Positions 1 to 8,218 of a stretch of 64,000 nt of DNA are shown here, piece by piece (position 1 is the first letter of the stretch; the number at the start of each line of letters is the position of its first letter). The DNA comes from Peptoniphilus asaccharolyticus DSM 20463 (lineage in GTDB: Bacteria > Bacillota > Clostridia > Tissierellales > Peptoniphilaceae), in assembly GCF_900176115.1 (NCBI RefSeq), contig NZ_FWWR01000009.1:1-64000 (forward strand), read 5' to 3'. The notes under the pieces are model-generated. The model had not been told where the DNA came from and ran no database searches. It saw only the letters and a list, made by a program, of their open reading frames with translations. Made by a program: the position numbers and the translations under genes.

Positions 1-119
1 AATCTCAAGGAGAAAACGAGTACACTCTATCTAATAACAATATTATACAGCAAACCTGAATAATATTTAGTCGATAAAGGATTATAGGTTACCTTTAACA
101 ACCTAAATACATTATATAA
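1..119. other. Left-edge noncoding sequence
   Basis: AT-rich sequence with no open frame I can support. It replaces the sequence that should encode the first 40-50 residues of the integrase that follows, so it may be the far side of a recombination junction. No tRNA or obvious attachment-site repeat was recognised. Confidence 0.4.
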
Positions 120-218
120 GGAGAAAAATTAACTAAGAAAAAACGTGGATTTTCAACAAAAAAAGAAGCATTAAAATGGGAACAAGAATTCTTAAATCAA
201 CATTCTGAATCAATTGAA

Positions 219-1175
219 ATGAGCTTTAGGGAGTTTTTTGAACTTTATAAGAGAGATAGAAAACCAAGAATAAGAGAAAATACTTGGAGGACAAAAGAAG
301 CAATTGTAAATCAAAAAATACTTCCCTATATTGGTGATTTAATGCTTAATGAGATAAGTAATGTAACTATCATTCAATGGCAAAATGAGCTTATGAAGAT
401 TAAGGATAAGAATGGGAAAAACTACTCTCCTACTTATTTGAGAACTATTCATGCCCAGTTATCTAGTATCTTAAATCATGCTTGTAGGTACTACAATTTA
501 AAAACTAATGTTGCTCGTGATGTTGGATCTATGGGAGAAAAAGAAGCTGATGAAATGCTATTTTGGACTCAAGATGAATATGAAAAATTTATAGAAGCTA
601 TTAAAGATAAACCTGAATCATTCTATGCTTTTGAACTTTTATATTGGTGTGGTCTTAGAATGGGAGAATTATTAGCCTTAACAAAAGAGAAATTTGATTT
701 TGAAAGGCATACATTAAAAATTGATGAATCTTTACAAAGGATTGATGGGAAAAATGTAATAACTGCTCCTAAGACTAAAAAAAGTATAAGGACAATAGTT
801 ATGCCTGAATTTCTAACTGAAGAGATTAAAGAGTATATAGACAGTTTTTATAAGTTAAAACCAAAAGACTTAATATTTAATTTCTCCAAGAGTTACCTAC
901 ACCATGAAATGGATAGGGGATCTAAGAAATCTCAAGTAAAAAGAATTAGAATACATGATTTAAGGCATTCTCATGTTTCACTCTTAATTGAACTAGGATT
1001 TTCTGCAACTGCAATAGCTGATAGGATTGGACACGAATCGATTGATATAACCTATAGATACGCTCATCTCTTCCCTAGTAAGCAAAAAGAAATGGCTCTG
1101 TCTTTAACACAAGTAAGAAATAATAAGGCAAATGACTGGAAAGATTTATTAGAAGAGGATGATAAAGATGTTTAG
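219..1175 (+). CDS. Tyrosine recombinase/integrase, N-terminally truncated
   Basis: Phage/ICE-type tyrosine recombinase that would catalyse integration and excision of the element. The core-binding SAM-like domain spans about residues 2-95 and the catalytic domain 110-300. Visible catalytic residues are R147 (CGLRMGE), H246-x-x-R249 (HDLRH), H272 (GHES) and the likely nucleophile Y281 (RYAHLF). The same frame stays open back to position 120 and encodes the end of an arm-binding domain (RGFSTKKEALKWEQEF), but an in-frame TAA at 117-119 and the lack of any ATG/GTG/TTG show that the true N-terminus is missing. A start at 219 gives a protein without the arm-type DNA-binding domain, so correct attachment-site recombination is doubtful. 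The gene overlaps the downstream MobC-like gene. Confidence 0.85.
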   Translation: MSFREFFELYKRDRKPRIRENTWRTKEAIVNQKILPYIGDLMLNEISNVTIIQWQNELMKIKDKNGKNYSPTYLRTIHAQLSSILNHACRYYNLKTNVARDVGSMGEKEADEMLFWTQDEYEKFIEAIKDKPESFYAFELLYWCGLRMGELLALTKEKFDFERHTLKIDESLQRIDGKNVITAPKTKKSIRTIVMPEFLTEEIKEYIDSFYKLKPKDLIFNFSKSYLHHEMDRGSKKSQVKRIRIHDLRHSHVSLLIELGFSATAIADRIGHESIDITYRYAHLFPSKQKEMALSLTQVRNNKANDWKDLLEEDDKDV

Positions 1176-1530
1176 AAGACATTCATTAGATGAAATTTCT
1201 AAAAAAACGAGAAATAAAGACAAAAATAGAAAAAGAAATCGAATTTTAAACTTTAGAGTATCTGAAGAAGAATATGATCTAATAAACAAAAAGATTGAAA
1301 TCAGTGGACTTAAAAAACAAGATTATTTTCTACAAATGCTATTAAATCACGAAGTTAAGTTAGTAAGTGATTATAGACTTTCTGATAATATAGCCAAGGA
1401 AATATTTCAACTAGCAAAAGTTATTAAAAAGTTTGGCAAACTCAATGACGATGAAACTGATATTTTAATCTATATTTTAGAAATATATGAAGAAATCAAA
1501 AAAGAAAAAAGCCCCTACTACAAAGAGTAA
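1168..1530 (+). CDS. MobC-like relaxosome accessory protein
   Basis: Small basic protein of about 120 residues. The N-terminus is lysine/arginine-rich (KKTRNKDKNRKRNR) and is followed by a ribbon-helix-helix-like stretch (ILNFRVSEEEYDLINKKIE, then LKKQDYFLQMLL), the organisation of plasmid mobilization MobC-type proteins that bind oriT. The ATG at 1168 is preferred over 1159 because GAGG at 1155-1158 is correctly spaced for it. It overlaps the end of the integrase gene, suggesting coupled translation. It could also be a plain RHH regulator of the element. Confidence 0.6.
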   Translation: MFRRHSLDEISKKTRNKDKNRKRNRILNFRVSEEEYDLINKKIEISGLKKQDYFLQMLLNHEVKLVSDYRLSDNIAKEIFQLAKVIKKFGKLNDDETDILIYILEIYEEIKKEKSPYYKE

Positions 1531-1538
1531 AGGCATGC

Positions 1539-1596
1539 ACTCCTGTGAGAAGTGTTCTCTAGACAAGTTCATTTTACCACAGGAGTCTTATTTATA
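1539..1596 (+). terminator. Stem-loop downstream of MobC-like gene
   Basis: ACTCCTGTG at 1539-1547 and CACAGGAGT at 1578-1586 form a perfect 9-bp inverted repeat around a 30-nt loop, followed by a weak T-rich stretch. Terminator or attenuator between the MobC-like gene and the replication genes. The long loop makes simple intrinsic termination uncertain. Confidence 0.4.
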
Positions 1597-1613
1597 CCAG
1601 ACAGGAGGATAAA

Positions 1614-1691
1614 ATGGAGAATAAATATAAAACAATAAAGAGATTAGATGGTTGTAAAAAGAAGAGGAGTAAGGCTTATGACAGATATTAA
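1614..1691 (+). CDS. Possible 25-aa leader peptide upstream of vapE
   Basis: Very small frame (MENKYKTIKRLDGCKKKRSK, then AYDRY) with a strong AGGAGG site upstream. Its end overlaps the start of the VapE-like gene (ATG 1678) in another frame, so it may couple translation. It is basic and has no recognised domain. It could be chance. Confidence 0.3.
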   Translation: MENKYKTIKRLDGCKKKRSKAYDRY

Positions 1692-2463
1692 ATTAAAATT
1701 CCCAGAAATAGATCAGACTTACGCCTTTTTAGACTTACAAACTACAGATAAGGGGACGGTTAGACAAATTACTGGGAATATTGTAACAGCTATTTTAAAT
1801 CCCAAATATTGTCAAAATCAAAAAATCATTGATGGACAAATATTCTTTGATAAATTTACCAATGAAATAAAATTCCAGGGGAAAATTATCGGAGAAAGAA
1901 ATATAAAGGAAAATCAAATAAGACTTTGGGATGATTCTTTGAACAATAGATTAGGCTTAGAGATAGAAAAACATTTTGGAATTAATTATAACGCAAACAA
2001 AATGTGGGAAGCTATTCGTTTTGTAGCTCATCAATATGAAGTGAGTCCGCCAAAGCAATATCTTCAAAATTTAAAATGGAATGGAGATAAAAATGCCATT
2101 AGAAAACTTTTACCAAAGTATTTGGGAGCGGATGATACAGAGCTTAACAATTGGATAATGGAACATATGATATTGGGCATGATAAAAAGAATTTTTAATC
2201 CAGGAGCTAAGTTTGATGAGATGATTGTTTTAGTTGGTGGGCAAGGTATAGGCAAATCGACTTTTGCAAGATACTTGTCCATAACAGATGATTGGTTTTG
2301 CACAATAGAAAACATTCAAGGCAAGGATGCTGTAATGAACCTTATGGGTAAAACTGTTGTTGAAATCGAAGAATTTGTTGCTTTAAGAAATGCAAAATCG
2401 GCTAATGAAGCTAAATCTTTTTTATCAGACGAATTGTCAAATCAAATGCAACACCTATGGTAA
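1678..2463 (+). pseudogene. VapE-like primase/helicase, 5' part (split by IS30)
   Basis: Virulence-associated-E/DUF5906-type ATPase found in phages and mobile elements, where it acts in replication. Start ATG 1678 has GAGGAG upstream. The P-loop VGGQGIGKST is visible at about residues 188-197 and a Walker B-like VVEIEEF at about 227-233. Host coding stops at about 2442, where the inverted repeat of an IS30-family element begins; the last residues (QMQHLW) come from the insertion sequence. The remainder of the gene resumes at 3533. An intact protein would be about 490 aa. Confidence 0.8.
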
Positions 2464-3528
2464 GAGACCAAAAAGTTCTTCTTTAGGTGTTTTATATTTT
2501 ATACATTTTCTAGGTCTATTATTCATTAAACTTAAGTTATAATTTAATTCATCAATATTCACTTCTGATAAATCCATACCCTTAGGATAAAACTCCCTCA
2601 AAAGTCCGTTACTATTTTCATTTGTACCTTTTTGCCATGCACAATAGGGATCACAAAAATAAGTTTTGCATCCTAATTCTTTTTCTATTTTCTCAAATTC
2701 TGAAAATTCTTTACCTCTATCAAAGGTTATTGTTTTTACTAATTCTTTTGGATAATCTTTTAATGCATTTATTATTGCTGGTGTTACGCTTTCCGACTTT
2801 CTATTTTCAACTAGGATTGCTATATAATATCTAGATTTTCTTTCTGCTAAAGTTACGAAACAACATCTACTTTTCCTTTTATGATCTAATCTGCCTGATT
2901 CCACTGTATCTGCTTCCCAGTGGCCTAATTCTTGCCTTCTGTATATCTCTTTAGGTCTTTTCTTAATTGTTCTACCTTTATCATTGAATTTTCCTCTTTT
3001 TTCTGCTGGCCTTTTAAATTTAGCTTTTCTTCTCAAATTTTTCATACTAGTTTTTGGCAGCTTTTTGGCGTGTATCATTCTATATATCGTTGATGTAGAT
3101 GGTAATTCATGAATCTCATTTGTGTTTCTATTTGATATTTGTTCAGGGGACCAATGTTCGTTAATCTTTACAGTTAAATAATCAATAACATCTTTAGAAA
3201 ATTTACTTTTTCTATGGCAGTCTTTTCTTCTATCAATATATTTATCATTTGCCTTTATCGGAAAGTACTTAGTGTAACTTCCCCTACTAACTTTTATCTT
3301 AGATGAATTTCTTTTAATTTCTCTAGATATTGTACTAGGTGACCTTTTAAGTGCTTGTGCAATTTTCCTTATACTCATTCCTAAATTTAAAAATTGGTAA
3401 ATACAAGATCTTTCTTCTATGGTAAGATGGTTATAGCTCATAGTTAATCACTCCTTTTAATATGTTTTGTTTGGTCACTTACATATTAACACAGCTGATT
3501 AGCTATGAGTTTATTTATGTTGCACTTG
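2443..3528 (-). mobile_element. IS30-family insertion sequence inside vapE
   Basis: About 1.09-kb element bounded by imperfect inverted repeats: CAAATGCAACA starting at 2443, and on the opposite strand CAAGTGCAACA ending at 3528. It carries one full-length transposase on the minus strand. Size, IR position and DDE transposase fit IS30. I could not define a target duplication with confidence; IS30 elements usually make only 2-3 bp. Confidence 0.8.
2455..3441 (-). CDS. IS30-family transposase (intact)
   Basis: 328-aa DDE transposase that cuts and joins the IS ends. The N-terminal helix-turn-helix is MSYNHLTIEERSCIYQF...GMSIRKIAQALKRSPSTISREIKR; the catalytic rve-like domain shows the expected acids in GHWEADTVESG (D), TFDRGKEF (D) and KGTNENSNG (E). 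Full length for the family, no internal stop. Start ATG on the minus strand at 3441 with GGAG upstream (AAAAGGAGTGATT). Probably still capable of transposition, unlike the second IS30 copy at 11.6-12.6 kb. Confidence 0.93.
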   Translation of the reverse strand: MSYNHLTIEERSCIYQFLNLGMSIRKIAQALKRSPSTISREIKRNSSKIKVSRGSYTKYFPIKANDKYIDRRKDCHRKSKFSKDVIDYLTVKINEHWSPEQISNRNTNEIHELPSTSTIYRMIHAKKLPKTSMKNLRRKAKFKRPAEKRGKFNDKGRTIKKRPKEIYRRQELGHWEADTVESGRLDHKRKSRCCFVTLAERKSRYYIAILVENRKSESVTPAIINALKDYPKELVKTITFDRGKEFSEFEKIEKELGCKTYFCDPYCAWQKGTNENSNGLLREFYPKGMDLSEVNIDELNYNLSLMNNRPRKCIKYKTPKEELFGLLP

Positions 3529-3532
3529 TTAT

Positions 3533-4249
3533 GATAAATTATCATCAAAATTAAGCGATAGGATAAGGATACCCTACGAAAAATATGCAACAGACGTGCC
3601 AAGAACTTGCATCTTTATAGGGACATTAAACGAAAGAACTTTTCTTAATGATCATACTGGAGAAAGAAGATATTTGCCTGTGGAATGCAACCCAAATAAA
3701 AGAGTAAGGACTATATATCCAGATAAAAATAATAAAGAAAAAATTTCAGATAAAGAATATATAGCTCGTATAAGAGAAGATTTTAATCAGGCTCTAGCCT
3801 TAGGGTATGAAATCTTTAAAAACAAGACTCACGCATGGACTATACCAAAAAATCTTTTAAAAGACTTGTATAAGGAACAAGAAAAATTCAAATATCTAAA
3901 CCCAGATGTGGAAGACATTAGATATTTCTTAGAAGAATATAAGCCAAAAAGTGCAGATCCAAATATAACTTGTTTCAAAGAACTAACCATGCAAGGCTAC
4001 CAAATAAAATCAAAATCTTTTTCAGAGATTATGGATAATTATTTTCAAGAATGGATTCCAGTTAGGTCATCAAAGACCAAGAGAATATCACCAAGTGGAG
4101 TCTCAATTCCAGTAAAACTATACTATGAAAAGAAAAAAGAAAATGAAACTGACTTTATAGAAGTTGATAAGAAGTTTTTGCCAGAAGAATGGCAAAAAGA
4201 AAAACAATTAGAAATAGATACAGCAAATCAAGTAAAGATACAAATGTAA
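3533..4249 (+). pseudogene. VapE-like primase/helicase, 3' part
   Basis: Continuation of the gene interrupted at about 2442. The frame reads LSDRIRIPYEKYATDVPRTC from 3551 and then the conserved FIGTLNE...LNDHTGERRYLPVE segment of VapE ATPases. There is no start codon or ribosome site directly at 3533. An internal ATG at 3596 could give a 217-aa fragment with only the C-terminal half of the ATPase and the tail, which lacks the P-loop. The C-terminal part (about 3900-4249) is a helical, basic region. Functionally dead unless the IS excises precisely. Confidence 0.8.
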
Positions 4250-4439
4250 CTTTGTAACCTGTAACCAATCGTTATAAATCTTCTTAAATTAGGATTACAT
4301 AAATTAATGGCTTGATAATATGGGGTTGACACAGACTCTTAAAACAAGCTCGCCTAATTTTGGAAGTTTTTATTTTGTAAGTTACAGTTACACTTATTAG
4401 TTCCTATTTGAAAAATTATGGAAAATCAAATTAATGACT

Positions 4440-4565
4440 TGTTATTAATAGCAAGCACAGTAAGTGAGTACCCACTTACGAAAAAATCAAAAAATCAATA
4501 GCTTTTAAGGCTATATAATTTTATTATTTTTACCTTGTTAGGGAGAACCCTAAGACCCCAAAAGA
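4440..4565. other. Candidate origin of transfer (oriT) next to mobC
   Basis: The noncoding stretch before mobC holds two tight dyads: GTAAGTG/CACTTAC with a 6-nt loop at about 4459-4478, and TAGGG-AGAA-CCCTA at about 4539-4552. The TAAGTG-type hairpin followed by a short AT tract resembles nick-site regions of MOBP/MOBQ elements, and MobC genes usually sit beside oriT. The nick position is not determined and the assignment is inference from context. Confidence 0.35.
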
Positions 4566-4585
4566 TAAGTGCTAAGGAGAAAAGT

Positions 4586-4921
4586 ATGGATAATAGAAAA
4601 AGAAATAATCAACTTAAAATATATTTAACAGATGAAGAAAAAGAAATTTTTGAAAAGAAAATGAAACTTGCAAATTGCAAAACCATGTCCCATTTTTTAA
4701 GAAAATGTGTATTAGAAAAAGAAATTTATATTGTAGACCTAGAACCATTTAGAGATCTCCAATGGTCACTTTCAAATGTAACAAATAATATAAACCAGAT
4801 TGCAAAAGCTACTAATACAACGGGAGTAATTTATAAGAAAGATATTGACTATATGAGAGAAAAAATAGAGAAATTGTCAAAAAAAATATGGGATATACAT
4901 TCCCTGTTATTAAGAAAATAA
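4586..4921 (+). CDS. mobC: MobC-family mobilization protein
   Basis: 111-aa protein. The N-terminus is a ribbon-helix-helix type (NNQLKIYLTDEEKEIFEKKM), followed by the typical MobC segment with CKTMSHFLRKCVLEKEIY and LSNVTNNINQIAKATN, which is close to the PF05713 signature. It would bind oriT and help the relaxase nick DNA. The ATG at 4586 has AAGGAG 6 nt upstream; the longer frame from TTG 4535 runs through the candidate oriT and is unlikely. In complete elements a relaxase gene follows directly; here an unrelated defence operon follows instead. Confidence 0.8.
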   Translation: MDNRKRNNQLKIYLTDEEKEIFEKKMKLANCKTMSHFLRKCVLEKEIYIVDLEPFRDLQWSLSNVTNNINQIAKATNTTGVIYKKDIDYMREKIEKLSKKIWDIHSLLLRK

Positions 4922-4956
4922 TTATTTAATTAGTTCGAGATAAGAGAATAAAAGCC

Positions 4957-4985
4957 TGTTAAAAGAATGGTTTTAATGGTATAAT
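4957..4985 (+). promoter_or_regulatory. Candidate promoter of the defence operon
   Basis: TATAAT at 4980-4985 preceded by a weak -35 (TGTTAA at 4957-4962, 17 bp spacing). The flanking sequences GAGATA (about 4937-4942) and TATCTC (about 5022-5027) form an interrupted dyad around the promoter, which might be bound by the XRE regulator encoded just downstream, as in controller-protein R-M systems. Operator role is inference. Confidence 0.4.
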
Positions 4986-5028
4986 TAAGACAATATAGAT
5001 AAATATAGGGAGTTGTTTCGAATATCTC

Positions 5029-5250
5029 ATGTTGAAATTTAGTTATAAAAAATTGTTTAAAAAACTTATAGACTTAGAAATGAAAAGTACTGAACTTATG
5101 GACAAAGCACAAATAAGTAAAAGTACATTTTATAAAATAAAAAATGGACAAAATGTTACTACAGATGTGCTCTTAAGAATTTGTAATACATTGAATTGTG
5201 ATATATCAGATATTGTTGAATGTGAAAAAACTAGCACAGAAAATCATTAG
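5029..5250 (+). CDS. XRE-family transcriptional regulator (R-M controller-like)
   Basis: 73-aa single-domain Cro/CI-type helix-turn-helix protein. The HTH covers about residues 18-60 (STELMDKAQISKSTFYKIKN followed by VTTDVLLRICNTLNCDISDI). Size and position as first gene of an operon with methyltransferases match controller (C) proteins, which delay nuclease expression when an R-M system enters a new host. Only 21 bp separate it from the next gene. The ribosome site is poorly spaced, so the exact start is not certain. Confidence 0.75.
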   Translation: MLKFSYKKLFKKLIDLEMKSTELMDKAQISKSTFYKIKNGQNVTTDVLLRICNTLNCDISDIVECEKTSTENH

Positions 5251-5271
5251 TTAAAATGTAAGGAGAATAAT

Positions 5272-6270
5272 TTGGGAAATTCAATTTTAAATAAAGCAAA
5301 ATACAGTAAAAGCAATACCGATGAATGGTATACAACTTATGAAACTGTAGAAAAAGAATTGTCTAATTATATGCCTCAATTTAAAAATAAAATTGTATTA
5401 TGCAATTGTGATGATCCTTATGAATCTTCATTCTCAAAATATTTTTTGAATAATTTTAATAAGCTAGAGCTTAAAAAACTTATTTGCATATCTTATGGAA
5501 AATCAAAAATGCATTCGTCGGATTGTGATAGAGGCTTGGTGTTAGAAATAGACCATTTACCAGATTCATTATATGGTGAAGAAATAGAGCCATATATAAA
5601 AGAGAACAATTTTGTAAAAAAATTACTTGGAGATGGTGATTTTAGAAGTGAGGAATCTATTAAATACCTAATTGAATCCGATATTGTGGTTACAAATCCA
5701 CCTTTTTCTAAATTTATTGAGTTATTTTCTTTAATATCTCAATATAATAAAAAATATTTGTTAATAAGCAATCAAAACGCTATCACATATAAAGAGATAT
5801 TCCCCTATATAAAAATGAATCAAGCTAAAATTGGGTATCATTTTGGAGATATACAGTTTAAAGTTCCTGCTGATACCGAGCCTAGAAAAACAAGATTTTG
5901 GATTGATGAATCAGGTCAAAAATGGAGAAGTATAGGAAATGCTATGTGGTTAACCAATTTAGATATAAATAAAAATATTAACCAACTAATTTTAAAACAT
6001 AAATATGTTGAGGGTAAGTATCCTAAGTATGATAACTTTGATGCAATTCACATTTCAAAAGTTTCAGAAATTCCATATGATTATGATGGAATAATGGGTG
6101 TGCCTATTACTTTTTTAAAATATTATGATGAAAAATCTTATGAGATAATAGGAGAAGCCAATCATGGATCAGATAATGAGTTTGATTTATTTAAACCAAT
6201 TATTAATGGCAAAGAAACTTTTAAGAGAATACTGATTAGAAAACGAAAGAGAGAATCTTATGAAATTTAG
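5272..6270 (+). CDS. Adenine-specific DNA methyltransferase, EcoRI-methylase family
   Basis: 332-aa protein starting with TTG after AAGGAG. The N-terminal NTDEWYTTYETVEKEL block and the catalytic motif N142-P-P-F145 (VVTNPPFSKF) are typical of the M.EcoRI-like N6-adenine methyltransferases. It would use S-adenosylmethionine to methylate adenine within a short recognition site and so protect host DNA. Family membership does not imply GAATTC specificity. It overlaps the cytosine methyltransferase gene by 11 bp. The DNA is markedly AT-rich, as in the rest of this operon, suggesting acquisition. Confidence 0.88.
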   Translation: MGNSILNKAKYSKSNTDEWYTTYETVEKELSNYMPQFKNKIVLCNCDDPYESSFSKYFLNNFNKLELKKLICISYGKSKMHSSDCDRGLVLEIDHLPDSLYGEEIEPYIKENNFVKKLLGDGDFRSEESIKYLIESDIVVTNPPFSKFIELFSLISQYNKKYLLISNQNAITYKEIFPYIKMNQAKIGYHFGDIQFKVPADTEPRKTRFWIDESGQKWRSIGNAMWLTNLDINKNINQLILKHKYVEGKYPKYDNFDAIHISKVSEIPYDYDGIMGVPITFLKYYDEKSYEIIGEANHGSDNEFDLFKPIINGKETFKRILIRKRKRESYEI

Positions 6271-7345
6271 AATATTAGATTTATTCTGTGGTGCTGGGGG
6301 CATGTCTTATGGAATGCATAAAAATAGTAACTTTACCACGAAAATAGCATTAGATGTAAATGACAAATTAGCACAAACTTTTATTAAAAATATGCCTGAA
6401 GCTAAAGTGATAATAGGTGATATTAGAGACAAAAAAATTCAAGATAATATAGTTGATTTATCTATAAAAAATAAAGTTAATATGATTATAGGCGGACCTC
6501 CTTGTCAAGGATTTTCTTTAAAAGGCAAGAAACTTGGCTTAAAGGATCCTAGAAATTTTCTGTTTATAGAATACCTTCACATAGTAGAAAGAATAAATCC
6601 TGAAGTATTTGTCATTGAAAATGTCAAAAATTTATTAGCTACTTCCAATGGATGGTTTAAAGAGCAAATTATAAAAGAAATTAAAAATTTAGGATATAAA
6701 GTTAGTTATGGAATCGTAAAGGCAAGTGATTATGGGGTTCCTCAAAATAGAGAAAGAGCCATCTTTATATGCAGTAAGAGTAGTAAAATTGAGTTGCCAG
6801 AACCTTCGGTAATTAAACCTGTTACTGTTAGGGAAGCTATTGGTGACTTATCTTTTTTAAACTCTAATGAGGGAGATTTTGAACAAGATTATAAAATCAA
6901 TCCGAATTCAGAGTATCAACAGAATATGAGACATGGATCTAAAAAATTATATAATCATAAAGCGTCAAATCATTCTGATGTAGCTATTAAAAAGTTAAGT
7001 ATGATTCCACCTGAAAAAGGTAAAGAGTATTTGCCTGATCACTTATTAGGGAATCAAAAATTTAATTCTACATGGGGACGTTTAAAATGGGATGAACCAT
7101 CTCCAACAATTGATACAAGGTTCGATGCAGCATCAAATGGAACTAATAATCATCCTTACCTCAATAGGTCAATAACTCCAAGAGAAGCTGCTAGGATACA
7201 ATCGTTTGATGATAATTTTATTTTTTATGGTAATAAGGTTGACATAAGAACTCAGATAGGTAATGCAGTTCCACCATTATTAGCAAAAGCTATAGCTGAT
7301 CAAATATATAATGCATTTACGAATAAAGAAAGTGAGGAAATTTAA
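6260..7345 (+). CDS. dcm: DNA (cytosine-5-)-methyltransferase
   Basis: 361-aa C5-MTase with all major motifs in order: motif I LDLFCGAGGMS near the N-terminus, motif IV GGPPCQGFS with catalytic C82, motif VI ENVKNLL, motif VIII QNRERAIFI, a target-recognition region around GRLKWDEPSPTIDT, motif IX PREAARIQSF and motif X QIGNAVPP. It methylates cytosine in the site cut by the cognate nuclease. It lies between the adenine methyltransferase and the LAGLIDADG-like gene, whose ATG follows its stop codon without a gap. Full length and apparently intact. Confidence 0.93.
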   Translation: MKFRILDLFCGAGGMSYGMHKNSNFTTKIALDVNDKLAQTFIKNMPEAKVIIGDIRDKKIQDNIVDLSIKNKVNMIIGGPPCQGFSLKGKKLGLKDPRNFLFIEYLHIVERINPEVFVIENVKNLLATSNGWFKEQIIKEIKNLGYKVSYGIVKASDYGVPQNRERAIFICSKSSKIELPEPSVIKPVTVREAIGDLSFLNSNEGDFEQDYKINPNSEYQQNMRHGSKKLYNHKASNHSDVAIKKLSMIPPEKGKEYLPDHLLGNQKFNSTWGRLKWDEPSPTIDTRFDAASNGTNNHPYLNRSITPREAARIQSFDDNFIFYGNKVDIRTQIGNAVPPLLAKAIADQIYNAFTNKESEEI

Positions 7346-8218
7346 ATGAATAATCAAATGGCTTATTTAATAGGAATGATATTAGGCAATGGAGAAATAC
7401 AGAGAAATAAAAGAGATACAACAATAACTATAGAAATTCCTCATAAAAATTTAAAAGATGACGATGGATTAGAGGTATCGGTCTATGTTAAAAGTAGCTT
7501 GGCTGATATTAGGAATGTTATAGAGCCTTTGATAGGTCACTCAATTCCTATAACACAAACAAAAAGAGCTACAAAAATTTCTTTTACAAAATCAAATGAA
7601 GATTATACAATGAGAGAAATTTTAAGGTTTATAGGAAATGGTGTCCATCATTCTACTATGACAATGAATGATGATTTGTTTAATATAACTACTGATGAGA
7701 AAAAAGAATTATTACGAGGAGTAGCTGATGTTACTGGTTATATAAGAAGAAGTAATATGGCTTACGGTAAAGAGGGACAGCATAGAGTTTATATTGAAAT
7801 ACCTGGGAATTGGCAATTTGTCATTGATATTGCAAATATGCTGAAAACATTAGATATACCAATACAAACAATAGATTTTGGTCATCCGAATTTTAGAGAT
7901 TCACACTTAAAAAAATATAATGAAGGAAAACCAAATTATTGGAAAAAAGAACATCAAGTAAAAATATGGGCAAATGAATTTCTACCAATCGGATTTAACA
8001 TTGTTCATAAGCAAAGAGCCTTAGAAAAATATGCGGAAGAATTGTTAGAATATATGGATGAAAATAAAACACATAAATTTTATTGGGAAAAACCAGTAAG
8101 AATAAGAAAAAAAGAAAAACATCCTATGGAAAATGATGCTAGTCTGCCTTTAAAAATACGTGGAAAACATTATGATTCTTGGACAGATTTAGCAAAGGAT
8201 TTAGGGTATGCTGAATAA
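7346..8218 (+). CDS. LAGLIDADG-like protein of an R-M operon
   Basis: 290-aa protein with two LAGLIDADG-like helices: LIGMILGNGEI at residues 8-18 and LRGVADVTGYI at about 123-133, spaced as in monomeric two-repeat homing endonucleases. The usual catalytic acid of each motif is replaced (N15 and T130). The C-terminus (KHYDSWTDLAKDLGY) resembles the NUMOD1 helix-turn-helix attached to homing enzymes. Its ATG directly follows the methyltransferase stop, and it overlaps the next gene by 11 bp, so it belongs to the operon and is not a free-standing intron enzyme. It may be the restriction nuclease or a DNA-recognition subunit; neither is proven. Confidence 0.6.
   Translation: MNNQMAYLIGMILGNGEIQRNKRDTTITIEIPHKNLKDDDGLEVSVYVKSSLADIRNVIEPLIGHSIPITQTKRATKISFTKSNEDYTMREILRFIGNGVHHSTMTMNDDLFNITTDEKKELLRGVADVTGYIRRSNMAYGKEGQHRVYIEIPGNWQFVIDIANMLKTLDIPIQTIDFGHPNFRDSHLKKYNEGKPNYWKKEHQVKIWANEFLPIGFNIVHKQRALEKYAEELLEYMDENKTHKFYWEKPVRIRKKEKHPMENDASLPLKIRGKHYDSWTDLAKDLGYAE

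Noticed and set aside
5272-6270. EcoRI restriction specificity (GAATTC)
   Set aside because: Only the methyltransferase family is recognised; no EcoRI-type endonuclease is encoded, so specificity cannot be inferred.
7346-8218. Free-standing homing endonuclease or intron-encoded protein
   Set aside because: The gene is seamlessly joined to its neighbours by start-stop contact and overlap, the neighbouring genes are not interrupted, and the catalytic acids are replaced.
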